39,157 nucleotides of DNA from Ciona intestinalis (GCF_000224145.3 NW_004190390.2:1-39157); one strand, 5' to 3'; numbered from the stretch's first letter, positions 23,636 to 36,659 are shown. A program made the numbers and translations. Notes: generated by a model not told the origin, from the sequence alone.

Positions 23636-23681
23636 TTAAACCATAGATACCTAAAGATATATTTAGCTATCTATGGTTAAA
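23636..23681. repeat. Imperfect palindrome downstream of the RACGAP1 polyadenylation signal
   Basis: Left arm TTAAACCATAGATACCTAAA pairs with right arm TTTAGCTATCTATGGTTAA across a short AT centre, with one or two mismatches or bulges. Confidence 0.8.
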
Positions 23682-24085
23682 CTGCATTGATTAGTTAGTT
23701 GGTTGTCCTATGCAGAAACACTGGTCCCTAATTTTACTGTAAAGCACTTGACAAGCCATGGAGTAGTATATAGAGAAAGAGTTTATTACACACATTGCAA
23801 AAATAATAAAATGTTAATTGAATTAATACCCCCTTAATTTTAAATAATAAATTTATTTTTTAATTGTGCATCACTGTTGATAATAAATTTGCCAGAATTT
23901 TAAATGACGTCAAGATCAGGTGACTTTTGTTCTTGTTTATAAAGACAAAACATCGTGTATTTATTAAATTTCATCTGAATTAAATTCGTTTTTAGCTACC
24001 TATTTAACAAAGAAACTGTTGTATAATCAACGGCATAAGTTCCGTGAAAATCTAATCTTTTTATTTCCAAATACTCACCGGAAAA

Positions 24086-27000
24086 ATGTTTCGTTCAAAA
24101 TCTAACTTTGAAAAAGTCTTCGGTGAGTCTGTTGTTTTATGATACATTTGAATAGATAGTTGTAATTTATTTATCCTCTTATATCAGTCTGACTTGGGAA
24201 ATAACAACACAAAAAACGACTATATTTGTTCTCTAATTGTATAATATTTTCTCTTTTCTGCTCATTTTCTATGGCTGACAATTTACACAACTCATCTAAG
24301 TGACCACTGGGTTGAAACAATTGCCGCTAAGTGTTTTGTAATGACAAATATGCCCACAATAATAACAGCGACTTTAATTCCGCATTCTCTAGCAACAAAT
24401 ATAAACCATCATGGCAGCTACCAACAAATCATTAACCAAAGTTTAAACTTTCCAGAGAAAGCTACAAGCAACCTTCTATTAGAACCTGACCTGGACAGTA
24501 TGCTTCAATTATGTGATATGATTAGAGGGGGCGATGTTAAAGTTAGAGAAGCTGCAGCATTGATTAAGATGAGAGTGATTGAAGAACCAAACCCTCATGT
24601 TCAACTATTCGCTATTCATGTAATTATTTGCTTGTTTCAATGATTGTAACTTATTTATCCTCACATGGCAGGGCAACAGCAGTTGTTATAACACAGATGT
24701 TCTGTTTCATACACCCGGTGCCCGCTTATGAGTTACCATGTGTGTAAATTTGTGGACGATAATTTTAATATAATCGCCTATTTCTTGAAACCATTTGTAA
24801 CAAAAACACAATCAATAATTTTGTCCACAATCAATAAAAAAGCAAAGGGAAAGCCATTATATGTCATATATACATCATCACATGCTTTCATCATTTGAAG
24901 TTAATTTACCATCCCAGGTGATGGACACAGTGATGAAGAATTGTGGAGATGAAATTCATAAATGCATCATTACTGAGAGTTATTTGGAAAAGTTGAAAGA
25001 TCTTGTTAAGGTTGGAATTCATTTTAATATTTTTTTTTTCGTTTTATTAATGTTTGATTGTAAAGTTGTGACTCCAAGGTTTTACTAAAAATTTAAAAAA
25101 TATTCTAAAAATTCAATGTGTCGTCTATGGCTATGAGCTATGAATATAATAACAATAACATACTGTGGTCATATTGTATATTTCAATAACAATATCCTTA
25201 CAGACAACAAAAGCTGAAACAATAAAGACAAAGTTACTGGACATGATACAAGCATGGGGTGTTGGCTTCAAACAAAGCAAGGATTACAAAATATCAGCCG
25301 ATCTTTACAATATTATGAAAGCTGAAGGTATGTTATATAGTACTGTGAGGAAAAATGGGATATTTTTAGCACCTAAATCCCATATTGCCTGTTTTTAGCA
25401 ATTAACAACCTTTTTTTAAAATTGTGGCTCTATGGTTTTAACTTTTAATTATGTTAATATTCTTTTTTCACTATCAAATGAGAACACTAATGGAGTGTAT
25501 ATTATGTATTCGATATTGTTTTCATAAATATTTTATGTTATGTTTATGTTTCAGGTTACAAGTTTCCACCAATGACAGACACCGCTGATATGTTTAAATC
25601 AGAAAAGGTAATTGGATCGTTCTAGAATCTGGATCATTATAATATAAAGTCATATATATATATGATGGTACATCAGTACTGATAATAATAGGCAGTAAAA
25701 TAAATTCTAAAATAATGCATGCTTAGAGGATCTAATGCATTTGGTCTGAGTTGGTCTATTACCTACCTACTGCTAGTTGATTTTTAACTTTGTTGTTAAT
25801 AAACACAGGCACCAACCTGGAGTGATGGAGATGAATGTATGAAGTGTAAAGCTGAGTTTGGTGTGATTCAACGCAAGGTAATGTTATTTCTATGCTACAA
25901 TTGCTTGTAAGTTGTGGGTGCAATAAATTCACTGTGCAATTTTCATCATAAAACTGGCACCCAATTTTATATTGTATTGGCCACAATAATAAGTAAAGTT
26001 CCCTATGTTTGATGACTGTTTATAACTTTTTTTACAATGTCATCCCAAATTTTACCCTGCTGTTAAGTGTCTTTACAAACAAGCAGAGCCAAACTATATT
26101 GTATTCACCACATTAATCAATAAAGTTCCCCTATGTTTAACTAATGTGTATAACTGTATTTTAACAATGACCCCCAGATTATGTTCAAAAACCTCTATAA
26201 ACTAAAGTTGTATTTCATAACCCCAGCATCACTGTCGAGCATGCGGGGGTGTCTTCTGCAGCAAATGTACGAGCAAACAAGCGATTATTCCCAAGTTTGG
26301 AATTGAGAAGGAAGTCCGTGTGTGTGATAGTTGTTATGATAGCTTGACCAAGTAAGTTAACTTTATACTCATGACAATATATGTTTATTATGATGTAAAT
26401 TGCTGTGTTAACATTTCCACCAACCTTTGATAGAGAAATTCTTTACACGGTTGGTTTTAGTTTACAGTTAGCTACCTATATATATGTGGTCATGATGAAG
26501 AATGTGACTTTGCAAGATATTTTGAAATTAATTTACCGCAAATATTAGCTGTCAATCATTGAAATATGCAAATTATTGTAGTTGTAGTTAGGTGATAGGG
26601 TTAGGATTAAAGTCTACAGATTTTCTTAATAGGTAACAGGTTCATTCCATACCTCTTGTGCTGTAAAGTCATTATGCTTGATTGACAGTTTGTTTCTTTA
26701 TTAAAGGAAAAGTAAATCTGGTTCAGCAGATGATGAATTACCAGCTGAATATCTTAACAGTTCGCTGGCTAAACAAAGTCAGGTAAATGTGTTTTGGTTA
26801 TCCTACTTTAATAAGATAATAATGTGGTTTAAATTGAATATCAACAACCTATGCAACTTTCTGGAATAAATAAATTAAAAAGTTACATTGGTTGTAACTT
26901 GTAAGCAGGCACAAGGTGTATGAAACAGAACGCCCATGTAATAACCACTGTCATTTGACTGCTATCTGACGATAAATAAGTTACATTAATACATTCATTT

Positions 27001-30000
27001 AAATCTCCATCCACCTAACAACCCAGGAGCCTCCACCTCGAGATGAAGCTGCATTGAAGGAAGAGGAAGAATTACAACTCGCTCTCGCGTTATCCATGGA
27101 TGAACAAACCAACAGGGATCGAATCAGGAGCGAACAGATCAACAACAGTGTGTATGGGAGTGTTGTTAAACCTTCAACACCACCTGCCCAACCCCATGTT
27201 GTGGTAAGTTATGTTTAAGTTGTAGCTTGTCTGTATAATGTGTATCTGAATAAGGTTTGTTAAAATGTAAATTTTAAGCAACAATTGAATTTTTTTTAAG
27301 TTGATGTTTAACAAGGCAAAATTCATCCAGGTTAAATTACCAAGAATGTAAAATATTCTGTATTATTGAAGCCGAATGGATTATGTCATGTAGATATGTA
27401 AAGTTATTTCATAATGATATACAAAGTGGTGTCATAATGGTATATTCTAACACAGGATGCAGAAGTGGATCCTGATCTTGCTCGTTACCTCAATCGATCA
27501 GCGTGGGAGAAGAAGAAGAGTGAACAGGATAAACAGGTTACTATTTCCATGGTTTATCATATAACTATACTAGACAACAAACCTGGGGTAGCTCCTGGCA
27601 GGATAGGCCGGCCAATTCCGAATTTTCTGCAATGTATTCATCAGTAATCAGTAAACATTACAAAAATTGAGTTTTAAATTACTTTTAGTAAAAAATAAAG
27701 TTTGAACAACTTCTAAATGTCAAATTTTACATCAGAAACGGAACAACAAAAGCAATGAGAAGGTTACCACCACCACCACCACTACTACCAGTAATAAGGT
27801 TATAGAAGATACTGATGTTGTTGTTGTTAGTGAAGAAAGTAAAGTGGAAGTTCAAAAACAAGAAGAGGTGAATGCTGTGGTTATATAAAACCATATATAT
27901 ATACACTTGTTCACTAAAATGTGTTTCATATTGAATTGCTGAAAAGACAAGAAAAAATAGGGAAATATCCTCAATTAATATATACCTGCAAATGTTGTTG
28001 GTTGTAAACAAGCATTGGGTGTATGAAACATAACACCCATGTTATAATGACTGTCCCCGCCACATGAGGACAAATAATTTACATTCATTCATTCACTTGG
28101 CCATAATTCCATTCATTCAATATTGAAACTGTTGAACTACAGAGTTTACAGAATGGAGGGGTGAATGATAACGAGGAATTTCTCAACAATCTTCGAACCA
28201 GTGTTGAGATATTCACCAACCGAATGCGATCGAATAAAATGCGAGGACGATCGATAGCGAATGATTCAGCTGTACAAGGATTGTTTCAAAGCATCAACAA
28301 CATGCATCCATTGCTTATGAAGACAATGAATGAATTGGAAGAAAAAAGATGTGAGTGCTAACTTCATAGTTTCTTGTTTATAACATATTTTACTTTAACC
28401 CAGTGGTTCCTTATAAGTTGTCCTAATCCATATATTACCAAAAATGGAAATCCTCTTTTTGCTACAAAGTTACATATATACGGTAATTCAGAAGCAAGCA
28501 CGAGGTGTATGACACAGAACACCTGTGTTAAAACGATTGTTATTGCCATGCCAGGATAAATATGTTTATTTTTTCTCAACTTTTAATAGTAATACTTTTC
28601 CAGTGCAACAAGAAGCATTGCAAGATAAGTTGGTTCAATTACGCGATGCACGAGCTGCGTTGGATGCCTTGCGGGCCGACCACGCACGTAAGGTCAGACA
28701 AGCTGCTGAGGAAGCTGAGAGACAACGCCAGATACAAATGGCTCATAAACTTGAACTTATGAGACAGAAGAAACAGGTTTGTGGTGTCATAATAATGTCA
28801 TTGTAATAACAAGAGTAAGGCTCAGTGGTTAGATCGCTCACGTTGTGATAAAATGATACAAGGTTCGGGGCTTGAAGCCGTTATCATTGTGCATATGTGT
28901 GGCTTTTGGCAAGGCACCTAACAGTAATTGTTCCAACCCAGCAGTCCCTTAGGGTTGTCTAGATTGTCAGCCATAAATATAAAAAAAAAATCCCAATGAT
29001 ATAAAACACCTAGTGTTACATGCATATGGTAACTTGTAAGCGGGCACAAGGTGCATGAAACAGAACGCATATGTTATACCAACTGTCATTATCCCACCAC
29101 GCAAGCATAATTAGGTTACTTTCTCTAATATAAAATATGAAATACAACAGGAATACCTCGCATACCAAAGGCAGATGGCATTACAAAGAATGGAAGAACA
29201 AGAAGCAGCACGCCACGCTAGGTTGGAACAACATAAACAATTCATTCAACAGCGAGCCATGCAACCATCTATGTTAGTCGCCGGGTATAATACACAGGTA
29301 GTAAAATTCTATTTGTCTATCTTTTAGAAGATCTGGGTGTTTTTTAGTATTATAACTTCCAGGACTACATGTGCCCTAGGTTTTACTAAATACTTCGTTA
29401 AACTTATGAGCTATGGTTTGTGATGTAATAATGATGTTTATTTTATCATAAATAAGTTTATTAATTCACAGCAACTACCACAACAACCTGAAGCTGTACC
29501 AGAATTCAACCAAGGTAAGTTTTGTGATAAGTTGTGACGCACAATGTTTATTAGCATTACAATGTTCAATATGACGTAACAATATTCTGATAATAAAGTT
29601 GGTAAAGTTTGGTTGATATGCTAATACATGTATATATACATATAGGTGGAGGTGGTTACATGTATTCTAATTATCCACAACATACAAACCAACAACATTA
29701 TCAACAAGTAAGTTATGTCTTGTATCTATAAGTAAGTCTGTATGGGTATCTCTAGTTTGTGGATTACGTTGCCCGCTTATGCATTGTCTAAATTGTACAT
29801 GTAATTTTGTGTGTGATTGTTTTCCAACAATAATAGCAGTTCTGAGGCTTGAACCAGTAACCTCTCGGCTAGAGGCAGCATGCTACTGTGTCACAACACC
29901 AAACAATTTCACCTTAACAAATACGATTTTTATTTCTTACCAATTTTACTCAAACCCTCATAGAACATGAGTCAGCCATACGTTGCACAACAACTACCAA

Positions 30001-31166
30001 ACAACTATCAACATCAACAAATGCCGTATCAACAAAATCAAGCTTATGATCAACAAACTTATCAACAGGTCGGTTATTATGATGAGTCATGTTATTTATG
30101 ATAAGTCATGTTTATATTTTACGCGAGTCATTGTATTTCAGGTGGATAGTAACCATGGCAACCAACAATTAGGTGAGAAAGTTATTTTTAGGTATCTGAC
30201 AGTGTTTGGTGTATGTGCAAAAAAAACACAATTTTTTCTTGTCAGTTTTAAAATAAACACATCAGCCTGCATATATGACACAGATGTCCCCGTTTTTAAA
30301 CGCTTTGGTTTAAAATTGTTAAGAAAAGAGAAACCTTGTCATATTTAGCCTGTTATGTTTATGTTGAAACCAGTATATCAATAACAATATAATGTTCATT
30401 ATATTACAGACACATACAACATGACAACAATGGCTGGCACTTTACCCAACCCTAACATGACAGGTGGAATACCACAACAACAGGTTTGTAATGTTATACC
30501 CCACATACTATGAAACATAGGCAACTTCATTGATTAATGTGGTAAATGCAATATACTTTGACTCTACTTGTTTGTATAGACAACTAACATTGGGTAAAGC
30601 TTTTTTACGCTTAAATCTGGGATGCTTAAACACTTGATGTCACCCTAAGCTGATCTGATATCCCATTCCTACTGCCCCAGGTGTAAGGTTGTTCAATTCT
30701 GCATGAACTTTTAAAACATACTGAATATAGTAAAACTTGTATATAAACTTCACCACCCAACATATACTACACACAGCAGGTGATCGCAACAGCTCCACCA
30801 CAAACACCACAACCAACAAATCAACAGATGACGTATTCGTTACCGCACGATCAACAACAATTCTATCAACAACAACAACCACAACAGCAACAGCAACAAC
30901 AACAACCACAGGTAAATATGTAGTAACTTGTTTGGAAGGCCAGTGCTGTGTAACAGCCATTAGTGTGCCTGCCCTAGTCTAAAAAAAAGTTTTGAAGCTT
31001 CAAATATTTATCAATTTGTGAATGTCTGTGTTATTGGGCAAAATATGTATTTACACATTTTTGGTGTATCGTATTTATTGTAAGATGTTTGTGGCAATAT
31101 ATTTTATTTCTGTTGCAGGATGTAGGAAACGAACGTAACCAAAATTTGTTGATATCGTTTGACTAA
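24086..31166 (+). CDS. HGS: Hrs, hepatocyte growth factor-regulated tyrosine kinase substrate (ESCRT-0)
   Basis: Endosomal ESCRT-0 subunit that binds PtdIns3P and ubiquitinated cargo. Exons: 24086-24122, 24456-24619, 24918-25010, 25204-25327, 25555-25607, 25809-25877, 26227-26351, 26707-26782, 27027-27203, 27456-27536, 27736-27867, 28143-28350, 28604-28776, 29151-29297, 29472-29514, 29646-29707, 29964-30068, 30142-30172, 30410-30483, 30777-30911, 31119-31166. They close to 718 residues. Order: VHS domain (about 1-145); FYVE finger (about 161-220; [24 protein letters not shown]); UIM (about 257-270; [12 protein letters not shown]); [17 protein letters not shown] block; STAM-binding helical core (about 390-450; [17 protein letters not shown]); coiled coil (about 450-550; [20 protein letters not shown]); Gln/Tyr/Pro-rich tail with a polyQ tract; and C-terminal clathrin box LLISFD. 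Odd: eight consecutive Thr in exon 11, and no P(S/T)AP motif found. Confidence 0.97.
24640..24745 (-). repeat. Interspersed repeat family A copy
   Basis: Inverted copy in HGS intron 2; its tail (reverse complement GGATAAATAAGTTACAATCATTG) ends about 20 nt from the exon edge at 24619. Confidence 0.75.
26893..27003 (+). repeat. Interspersed repeat family A copy
   Basis: GTAACTTGTAAGCAGGCACAAGGTGTATGAAACAGAACGCC...GATAAATAAGTTACATTAATACATTC; one of the most complete copies. Its tail ends about 24 nt before the HGS exon at 27027. Confidence 0.85.
28003..28097 (+). repeat. Interspersed repeat family A copy
   Basis: GTAAACAAGCATTGGGTGTATGAAACATAACACCCATGTTATAATGACTGTC...ACAAATAATTTACATTCATTCATTCA; tail about 46 nt before the HGS exon at 28143. 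Confidence 0.85.
28490..28570 (+). repeat. Interspersed repeat family A copy
   Basis: AAGCAAGCACGAGGTGTATGACACAGAACACCTGTGTTAAAACGATTGTTATTGCC...GGATAAATATGTTTATT; tail about 34 nt before the HGS exon at 28604. Confidence 0.8.
28812..29000 (+). mobile_element. tRNA-like SINE (family D copy)
   Basis: AAGGCTCAGTGGTTAGATCGC and ACAAGGTTCGGGGCTTGAA look like tRNA A and B boxes. The tail (GGCAAGGCACCTAACAG...CCAACCCAGCAGTCCC) matches the other copies and ends in A10. Confidence 0.7.
29027..29123 (+). repeat. Interspersed repeat family A copy
   Basis: GTAACTTGTAAGCGGGCACAAGGTGCATGAAACAGAACGC...GCAAGCATAATTAGGTTAC; tail about 28 nt before the HGS exon at 29151. Confidence 0.85.
29790..29905 (-). 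mobile_element. tRNA-like SINE fragment (family D, inverted)
   Basis: The reverse strand reads GTGACACAGTAGCATGCTG...GAGAGGTTACTGGTTCAAGCCTC, a B-box-like sequence in tRNA context, within an HGS intron. Confidence 0.5.
30837..30911 (+). repeat. CAA/CAG repeat encoding a polyglutamine tract in HGS
   Basis: Mixed CAA and CAG codons encode a tract of about 20 Gln interrupted by Pro and Phe-Tyr. Codon mixing should limit expansion. Confidence 0.85.
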
Positions 31167-31650
31167 TGCTTGGTGCAATATATATATACATGGTGTGTTT
31201 GCATATAGTATGTGTTGTAATCATTGTAAATGTAATCAATGTGTGTTTATGTAAAGTATATATGGTCTCAAAGTCATGGTCCCAGTGTGATAAAAGCAAT
31301 TGGTTATATTTCTCATCAATTATTAAAGGTATCACTGAAAATATCAGCCAATATTTTGGTTTTTGAAATACGAGGCTAGATGTTCAAATTTCCCACCCTA
31401 CTATAAATGGTATTTATAGTGTCATGTTAATTGGGGTGCTATGCCTGGATCTGCATGACTGTATTATGTAAAATATCTGACACTGAAAGGCTTGCAAATA
31501 TTACACTTAAAAGTTCCAGGTTGTTTCAATTTATTTCAAACAATTTCCGCTTCTTACATTTCACAACTTCCACCATTGAAACATAATTTCTATTTACAAC
31601 AAATATCTTCTATGACATCATAGTCAACAAACAATGACATCATTATGACA
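31167..31650. other. Convergent HGS-EIF3L 3' region
   Basis: About 480 bp between two tail-to-tail stop codons. ATTAAA at about 31322 may serve HGS, and TTTATT at 31530-31535 (AATAAA on the minus strand) may serve EIF3L. A partial family C sequence lies near 31330-31410. No gene is seen. Confidence 0.6.
31530..31535 (-). terminator. Polyadenylation signal of EIF3L
   Basis: AATAAA on the minus strand, about 116 nt downstream of the EIF3L stop. Confidence 0.6.
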
Positions 31651-34600
31651 TCACTTGAGATTCTTGATGTGTCTGTTCAACTGCAGAACAAAAATGTTAC
31701 TTTTTGTCGAAAATAATTGGCATCAGAAATATAAAGATAAACTTACTTCTTCAAACTTATGAATTTGTTTGATGAAATAATCGGCGTAACCTCGTTGTAT
31801 CTTTGTGTCTGCGATGTGGATCATGTTCTGTGCGGACCAAAATATAATGTGGTTAGCGCACCTGCTTCAAACCTATAGGTTATGGGTTCAAGGCTAGTTG
31901 CAGCTAGTTCTGTGCGGATCAAAAATAATCATTGACTTGCGTGAACTAACTACAAATTAGATTAGAATAACTAAATATTCTCGACATGCTTCTTGCTGAG
32001 GCAAACAAATGGTATGCTTCTTGCTGAGGCAAACAAATTTAAAATGACATGAAGTGTTATAACAGTATTTATTAACTGTTGTGATGTTTAAAAAACAATG
32101 TTGTGAAATTTATTAAGATAAAGTTAAGCGGAACCATACTGACCCCATCCATGTAGAAATCGACCTCAAGTTGACCTTCTTGTTCTTTATCACTTCGTGC
32201 ATTCACCATCTTATGCTGTGGGAACAAATTTATTTAAGTAACTACAACAGTGCATATCTAACTATGGGATATATGAATTTGGACAACCCATGACCGTTGG
32301 GTTGTACCAATTGTAGTTAAATATATAATGACACAAACGAGCTGCAATGGGAGCAGCCTGGTATCTAGTTACTACAGGAGTGCCCAACCACTTTGGGAAC
32401 AAAGCATTCAGGAGTATTTGTACATAACTTTAACTTCTGTTATTTATGAATAATAAGTATTATGACATCACAACCTACCTTAAGACACATAAGTTGAGCA
32501 GTGAAATCATGAACATCCATATCTAGGAAGACCGCCATCTTTTCCACAGGCATAGTAGAGTAAAGTTTAAGGTAACTACGTATGGTGGGTAGGTGGGCTT
32601 GTTGCTCAACTTCTTCAAGGAATACCTGGAAGTCAAGTGAAGGGATTTAACTCTCAATTAAACAAATGGTAAAACCAGCATTGTGATCTTTAATGGCTCA
32701 CACTTTGTATGCCATACAGCAAAACATCATCAGGGTTTTCCGTTATGTGTCTTGCTCAAGGACACATACGCGCCTATTAGTATCAAGCTTTGAACCTGGT
32801 ATCCTTAAGTTACGATGCAAGCACCTAACCACTGAAACATGGCACTAGACGTAATATACAAGGCTTGTAAAACTACTAAAACATGCGATCCACCTACCTT
32901 GCACTGATGGTGCATGGGTTCCTTATGTGAGTTGAGTGGGCCGGCATCAAAGTTAGGAGCAACTGGTGAAAGAAACTTGGGACATCCGAATGAAAACGAT
33001 TCTTCAAACGCAGCTTTGTCTCTGCAGGAATGTTTGGAATATATTGAGCTGATTCTTTAGTTTATATGGCATAGTAAAATAATAGAAACATAGGTGTAGA
33101 GCAGCAAAGGTAGTCACATATTCCCAGAGTAGATAATTTATTGGCAAAATTCTAAGGAATTTTTAAAGGTTTGATGTATTGTTAGATAGAGATTCTAATT
33201 TATAAGAGTGAGGTTTTTTTATTGGGGCACATTTGAGACTTAAATACAGTTCCATCACACTAACACCGAGAGTGCTACAAGTACAACCCATTCGTGATCG
33301 TTGAGATGATATAATAAACCGTACAGCACCAAGCAACCCACCCTTTCTGCATCCTCTGCCACTTATCTGCTCCTATCTTCTCCTTCATAGATTGAGACAA
33401 AGATTCATCGATTCGAACCGGGTATAACGTGGAACATAAACCAAGCAACACGAACATTTGGTCTGTTTGTTTGTTTATCTGGGTAAAAAATTAATGAATG
33501 TAATTTAAATTATTTATTTTTAGCATGTTAGCAGTCGTTATAAAATATTGGTGTTTGTTTCATACACCTCTTGCTTGCTTATAAGTTACCACGTATGTAA
33601 CTTTGTAGTTTATTGATTTTTTATGTGCAATAATATATTCAAAATTTTCTGCACTTTCAGCCTTTCATAAATTTTCTAGCCCTTACAAAAATACTTTGTT
33701 ATAAAACATACCATGTCCATTTTATATTGGCTTGGTCGTTGTAACGTTGTATTCTTGGTACGTTGTATGTATGTCAATATGCTTGAGAAGGTATCGATAG
33801 CTGCTTGGTATTTTCGCATCATCATGTAAGCAAAACCAACATAATAATATGTTGTGATCTGACACTCAGGCACACGGGAATACACAGTACTCTGTATAAT
33901 GGAAGTTGGGTTAGAGTGTTGTGATTGCCTGTTTAGTAGTTTTCTCCTACCAAAGAGTATGTTAAAAATATTTAATAGCATAAAACAACTTCAAAAATTC
34001 AAAATATGTGGTGAATACAATGTACTTTTACTTCTTGTTTGTATAAACAGCTAACAGCTGGGTAAAGGGTGATTTAAAACTAAATTTCTCTAATAAATTA
34101 TGTAACAGTAATATCTCACCCGCTTAGTAATATTAATATTCTCCAAAACAGACAACGCGTGTTGGTAATCTCCCAACAAACTATGAAGTCTCAATAAACC
34201 AATAAGACTGAAATATCCGAGCATCTTGTAAAGTGAACACCCACCAAACATACCTGCGTATAAGATGCAACAATTATAAAAAAACTTTATTTGATTGATA
34301 TTAAGCCAGGCATAGATGGGTTGGCAGGGTAGACAAACCTGCCCACCGAATTTTTTTACACTGCACTAATCAGTAAACATTAAATGAATTAAGTTCGTTT
34401 AGTTCACTTTTTTTTTATATATAACTATCCCTGCCTCCCCTACATTTAAAAAAGTTTGACGCCTATGCTATGATATCATGCATTAGAGTAACTATATAAT
34501 ATTCATAATTTAATAACTATTAACTATTTTTAAGTTTAGGAAGTATAATTTAAACATACCGGCAACATTAGCAATGGAGTCTTGATCTAAACCATCATTA

Positions 34601-36659
34601 TACGCTTGTAGTTGTTCGTTTATCTTAGATTTATCAACGAGTGAATGAAGAACATTCAACACACTATGTATGTTCCATATCTGTGTGTTTCAAATATAGG
34701 CTTGGTAAACCAGTGAAGAAAATATTAATAAATACAACAAAAATCTGGGGCGACATTTCTAAAATGCAGTTACACTCATAGGATAATGGGCCAATTCCTA
34801 ATCTAAATCAAATGTCACATAGCGTACCATGCTATAGAACCTCACCCATATATAACATAACCATACCCTCCATCTTACCTTAGGATTACTCCTCAATATA
34901 TCGATCTCATCTTCAGTTTTCTTGCTAAGTTTGCATCGATATTGAGTAAAGGCTTGGAACTAAAAAGATGTTTTATTAAAGATGCATTTTGTCATAAATC
35001 ATATAATTTACATGGAAATCTATGTTGATAATGAAAAGCTAAAATGTTATTTCAGATGCTCATACGACTTAAATAAAGTATTGACTATTGAGGACTGAAA
35101 ATGATTAAATATAAGTTACCTGATATATGAACTCATCAATTATATCCCATAACCATTGGTTGGGAAGATCTAAAGGAACTGGACCGTCGGCATCTAAATA
35201 AAGGTTACATTTATGAACCCATACTTATTAGGAATTTTACAGATTAATGTGGTGAATCGCAATATATATACTTTAGATCTGCTTGTTTGTTTAAACACTT
35301 AACATTAAAGTAAAACTGGGTTCCTAAAACGTTTGATGTTACCCCTGTTCCAGGTAATCTCATACACCCCCCACATTTTTTACATCTATGTCCCTAACTT
35401 GTATATAAAACACCACTTACTCAATATATAGTTGAACAAATCACAATAGTTGTAATACGACTTGAACCTTTGCTCCTGTGTTGGCCCACTCTGTATCCTC
35501 GCATATATATGTCGGTAATATAACTCCTTATACATGATCATGAACAAGGCATCTGGATGGAACAATAACCTAATAACTTGTATTACAAACCCAAGGCTAA
35601 GTCTTTATAATATGGCAGTTTCTAAGAAGATCTTATGTAAATATCATATAAACATACCATTATACCAATACAGATTTTGCCAATTGGTATTTAAATAACT
35701 GATTGAAACAAAATATGATGTGCAAAGGAAATCCTGTATGCAAATTTGTGTGTGCATAATCAAAATGTATAGGAAATCCTGTATATAAATGCTGACCAGC
35801 ATACACGTGATTACATGTTAATACATACCGTTTCCCACAATATGCATGATTGACTCAGCTTCTGGCCACGGTTCACTTGAGTAATATTTCTCAGTTAAAT
35901 GATTCCATCTGTTCAATATAAACGTTTATCTGTTTGATCATGATATACCATTATTAACAAAACAAATTTAAACAATAGCTAAACCGATTTACTAGGCATC
36001 AGATCACTGCATATTTAAAAAAATACTACAAATAACATATGTGTAGTTTTGTATGCTACGTCACACAAATTGAATGAGCTTTTGATTTTAAAGAAAACTT
36101 GTAAGTTCTTATATAAACATAAGACAAAACATAGGAATTTAATATTAACCCCACACCACACACCCATTCTCGTAGTAATTCTCAATCTCGTAAGTGTTTT
36201 GGTCGTTAAGGGCCTTCTGAAAATATTGCAAATATTTCTGCACGGGTTGTGGCATTGATTGCCGATGACGTTCGTATTCAAGATCTAAGTTTGGATCCCC
36301 CGTGTGGCCTTGTTCATGGCTTTCCTCTTCATACTGCAGAGGTTTAATATAGGTTACTATCATTTATCTTGTCACCTATGTTATAACTTAACAGTGTGCA
36401 TGAGGGGTATGAATACACCATGTGTCTGGTGTATAAAAAGTCACACATGTGGGCTAACAAGCACATATGGTGCATAACATACACCTCATGCTACTGTCAT
36501 AACATGGGGTCGTCTTATACAACGAACGTATTCATACATCTCAGGCTTACTGTCATGCATAGCATACATAGTTTAAAAAACACATGTTTTAATATACAAA
36601 GCAATAAACCATTAGATTCTCACCAGTTCCACATTATATTCTGCTTCTTCCTGAAACAT
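31651..36659 (-). CDS. EIF3L: Eukaryotic translation initiation factor 3 subunit L
   Basis: Subunit of eIF3, which recruits mRNA to the 43S pre-initiation complex; the family carries a C-terminal PCI domain. Exons, 5' to 3' on the minus strand: 36659-36624, 36333-36164, 35908-35829, 35552-35421, 35193-35120, 34959-34879, 34680-34560, 34253-34120, 33891-33712, 33478-33342, 33021-32898, 32625-32479, 32215-32144, 31827-31747, 31680-31651. They close to about 532 residues (human about 564; shorter N-terminus). Recognisable blocks: [84 protein letters not shown] and IHKFEE, ending LNRHIKNLK. The start gives [12 protein letters not shown] with an in-frame TAA two codons upstream. The ATG is directly followed by TTTCAG, which resembles an acceptor, so the first exon could be misread as starting at GAAGAAG. 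Confidence 0.95.
32690..32860 (-). mobile_element. tRNA-like SINE (family D, inverted)
   Basis: The reverse strand reads GCCATGTTTCAGTGGTTAGGTGC... and GATACCAGGTTCAAAGCTTG, then the tail CCTTGAGCAAGACACATAACGG, matching the 20437 copy. Intronic in EIF3L. Confidence 0.65.
33490..33605 (-). repeat. Interspersed repeat family A copy
   Basis: The reverse strand contains AAGCAAGAGGTGTATGAAACAAACACC...GTTATAACGACTGCT...TTACATTCATTAA; the tail ends about 13 nt before the EIF3L exon 33478-33342, in the sense direction. Confidence 0.75.
34308..34475 (+). repeat. Interspersed repeat family E copy
   Basis: TTGGCAGGGTAGACAAACCTGCCCACCGAATTTTT...AATCAGTAAACATT...CCCTGCCTCCCCTACATTT...GACGCCTATG, about 165 bp, in an EIF3L intron. 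Confidence 0.75.
36385..36570. repeat. Minisatellite-like palindromic repeat (family F)
   Basis: Degenerate units with CATGAGGGGTATGAATACACCATGTG, ATACACCTCATGCTACTGTCAT and AACATGGGGT, related to 4625-4830. It lies in the first intron of EIF3L. The 130-codon plus-strand open frame across it has no ATG start and no family resemblance. Confidence 0.65.

Larger units (their letters stand above)
23102..24085. other. RACGAP1 3' UTR and RACGAP1-HGS intergenic region
   Basis: The 3' UTR appears to run to the AATAAA at 23597. It contains a family E repeat (23125-23285). A palindrome (23636-23681) follows the polyadenylation signal. The remaining AT-rich 400 bp should hold the HGS promoter and 5' UTR; no other gene is seen. 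Confidence 0.6.

Noticed and set aside
29790..29905. Possible functional tRNA gene suggested by B-box-like sequence
   Set aside because: No complete cloverleaf could be drawn, and the same sequence recurs with a common non-tRNA tail, so a SINE is more likely.
30640..30960. Minus-strand open frame rich in Val
   Set aside because: Antisense shadow of the CAA/CAG repeat in an HGS exon.
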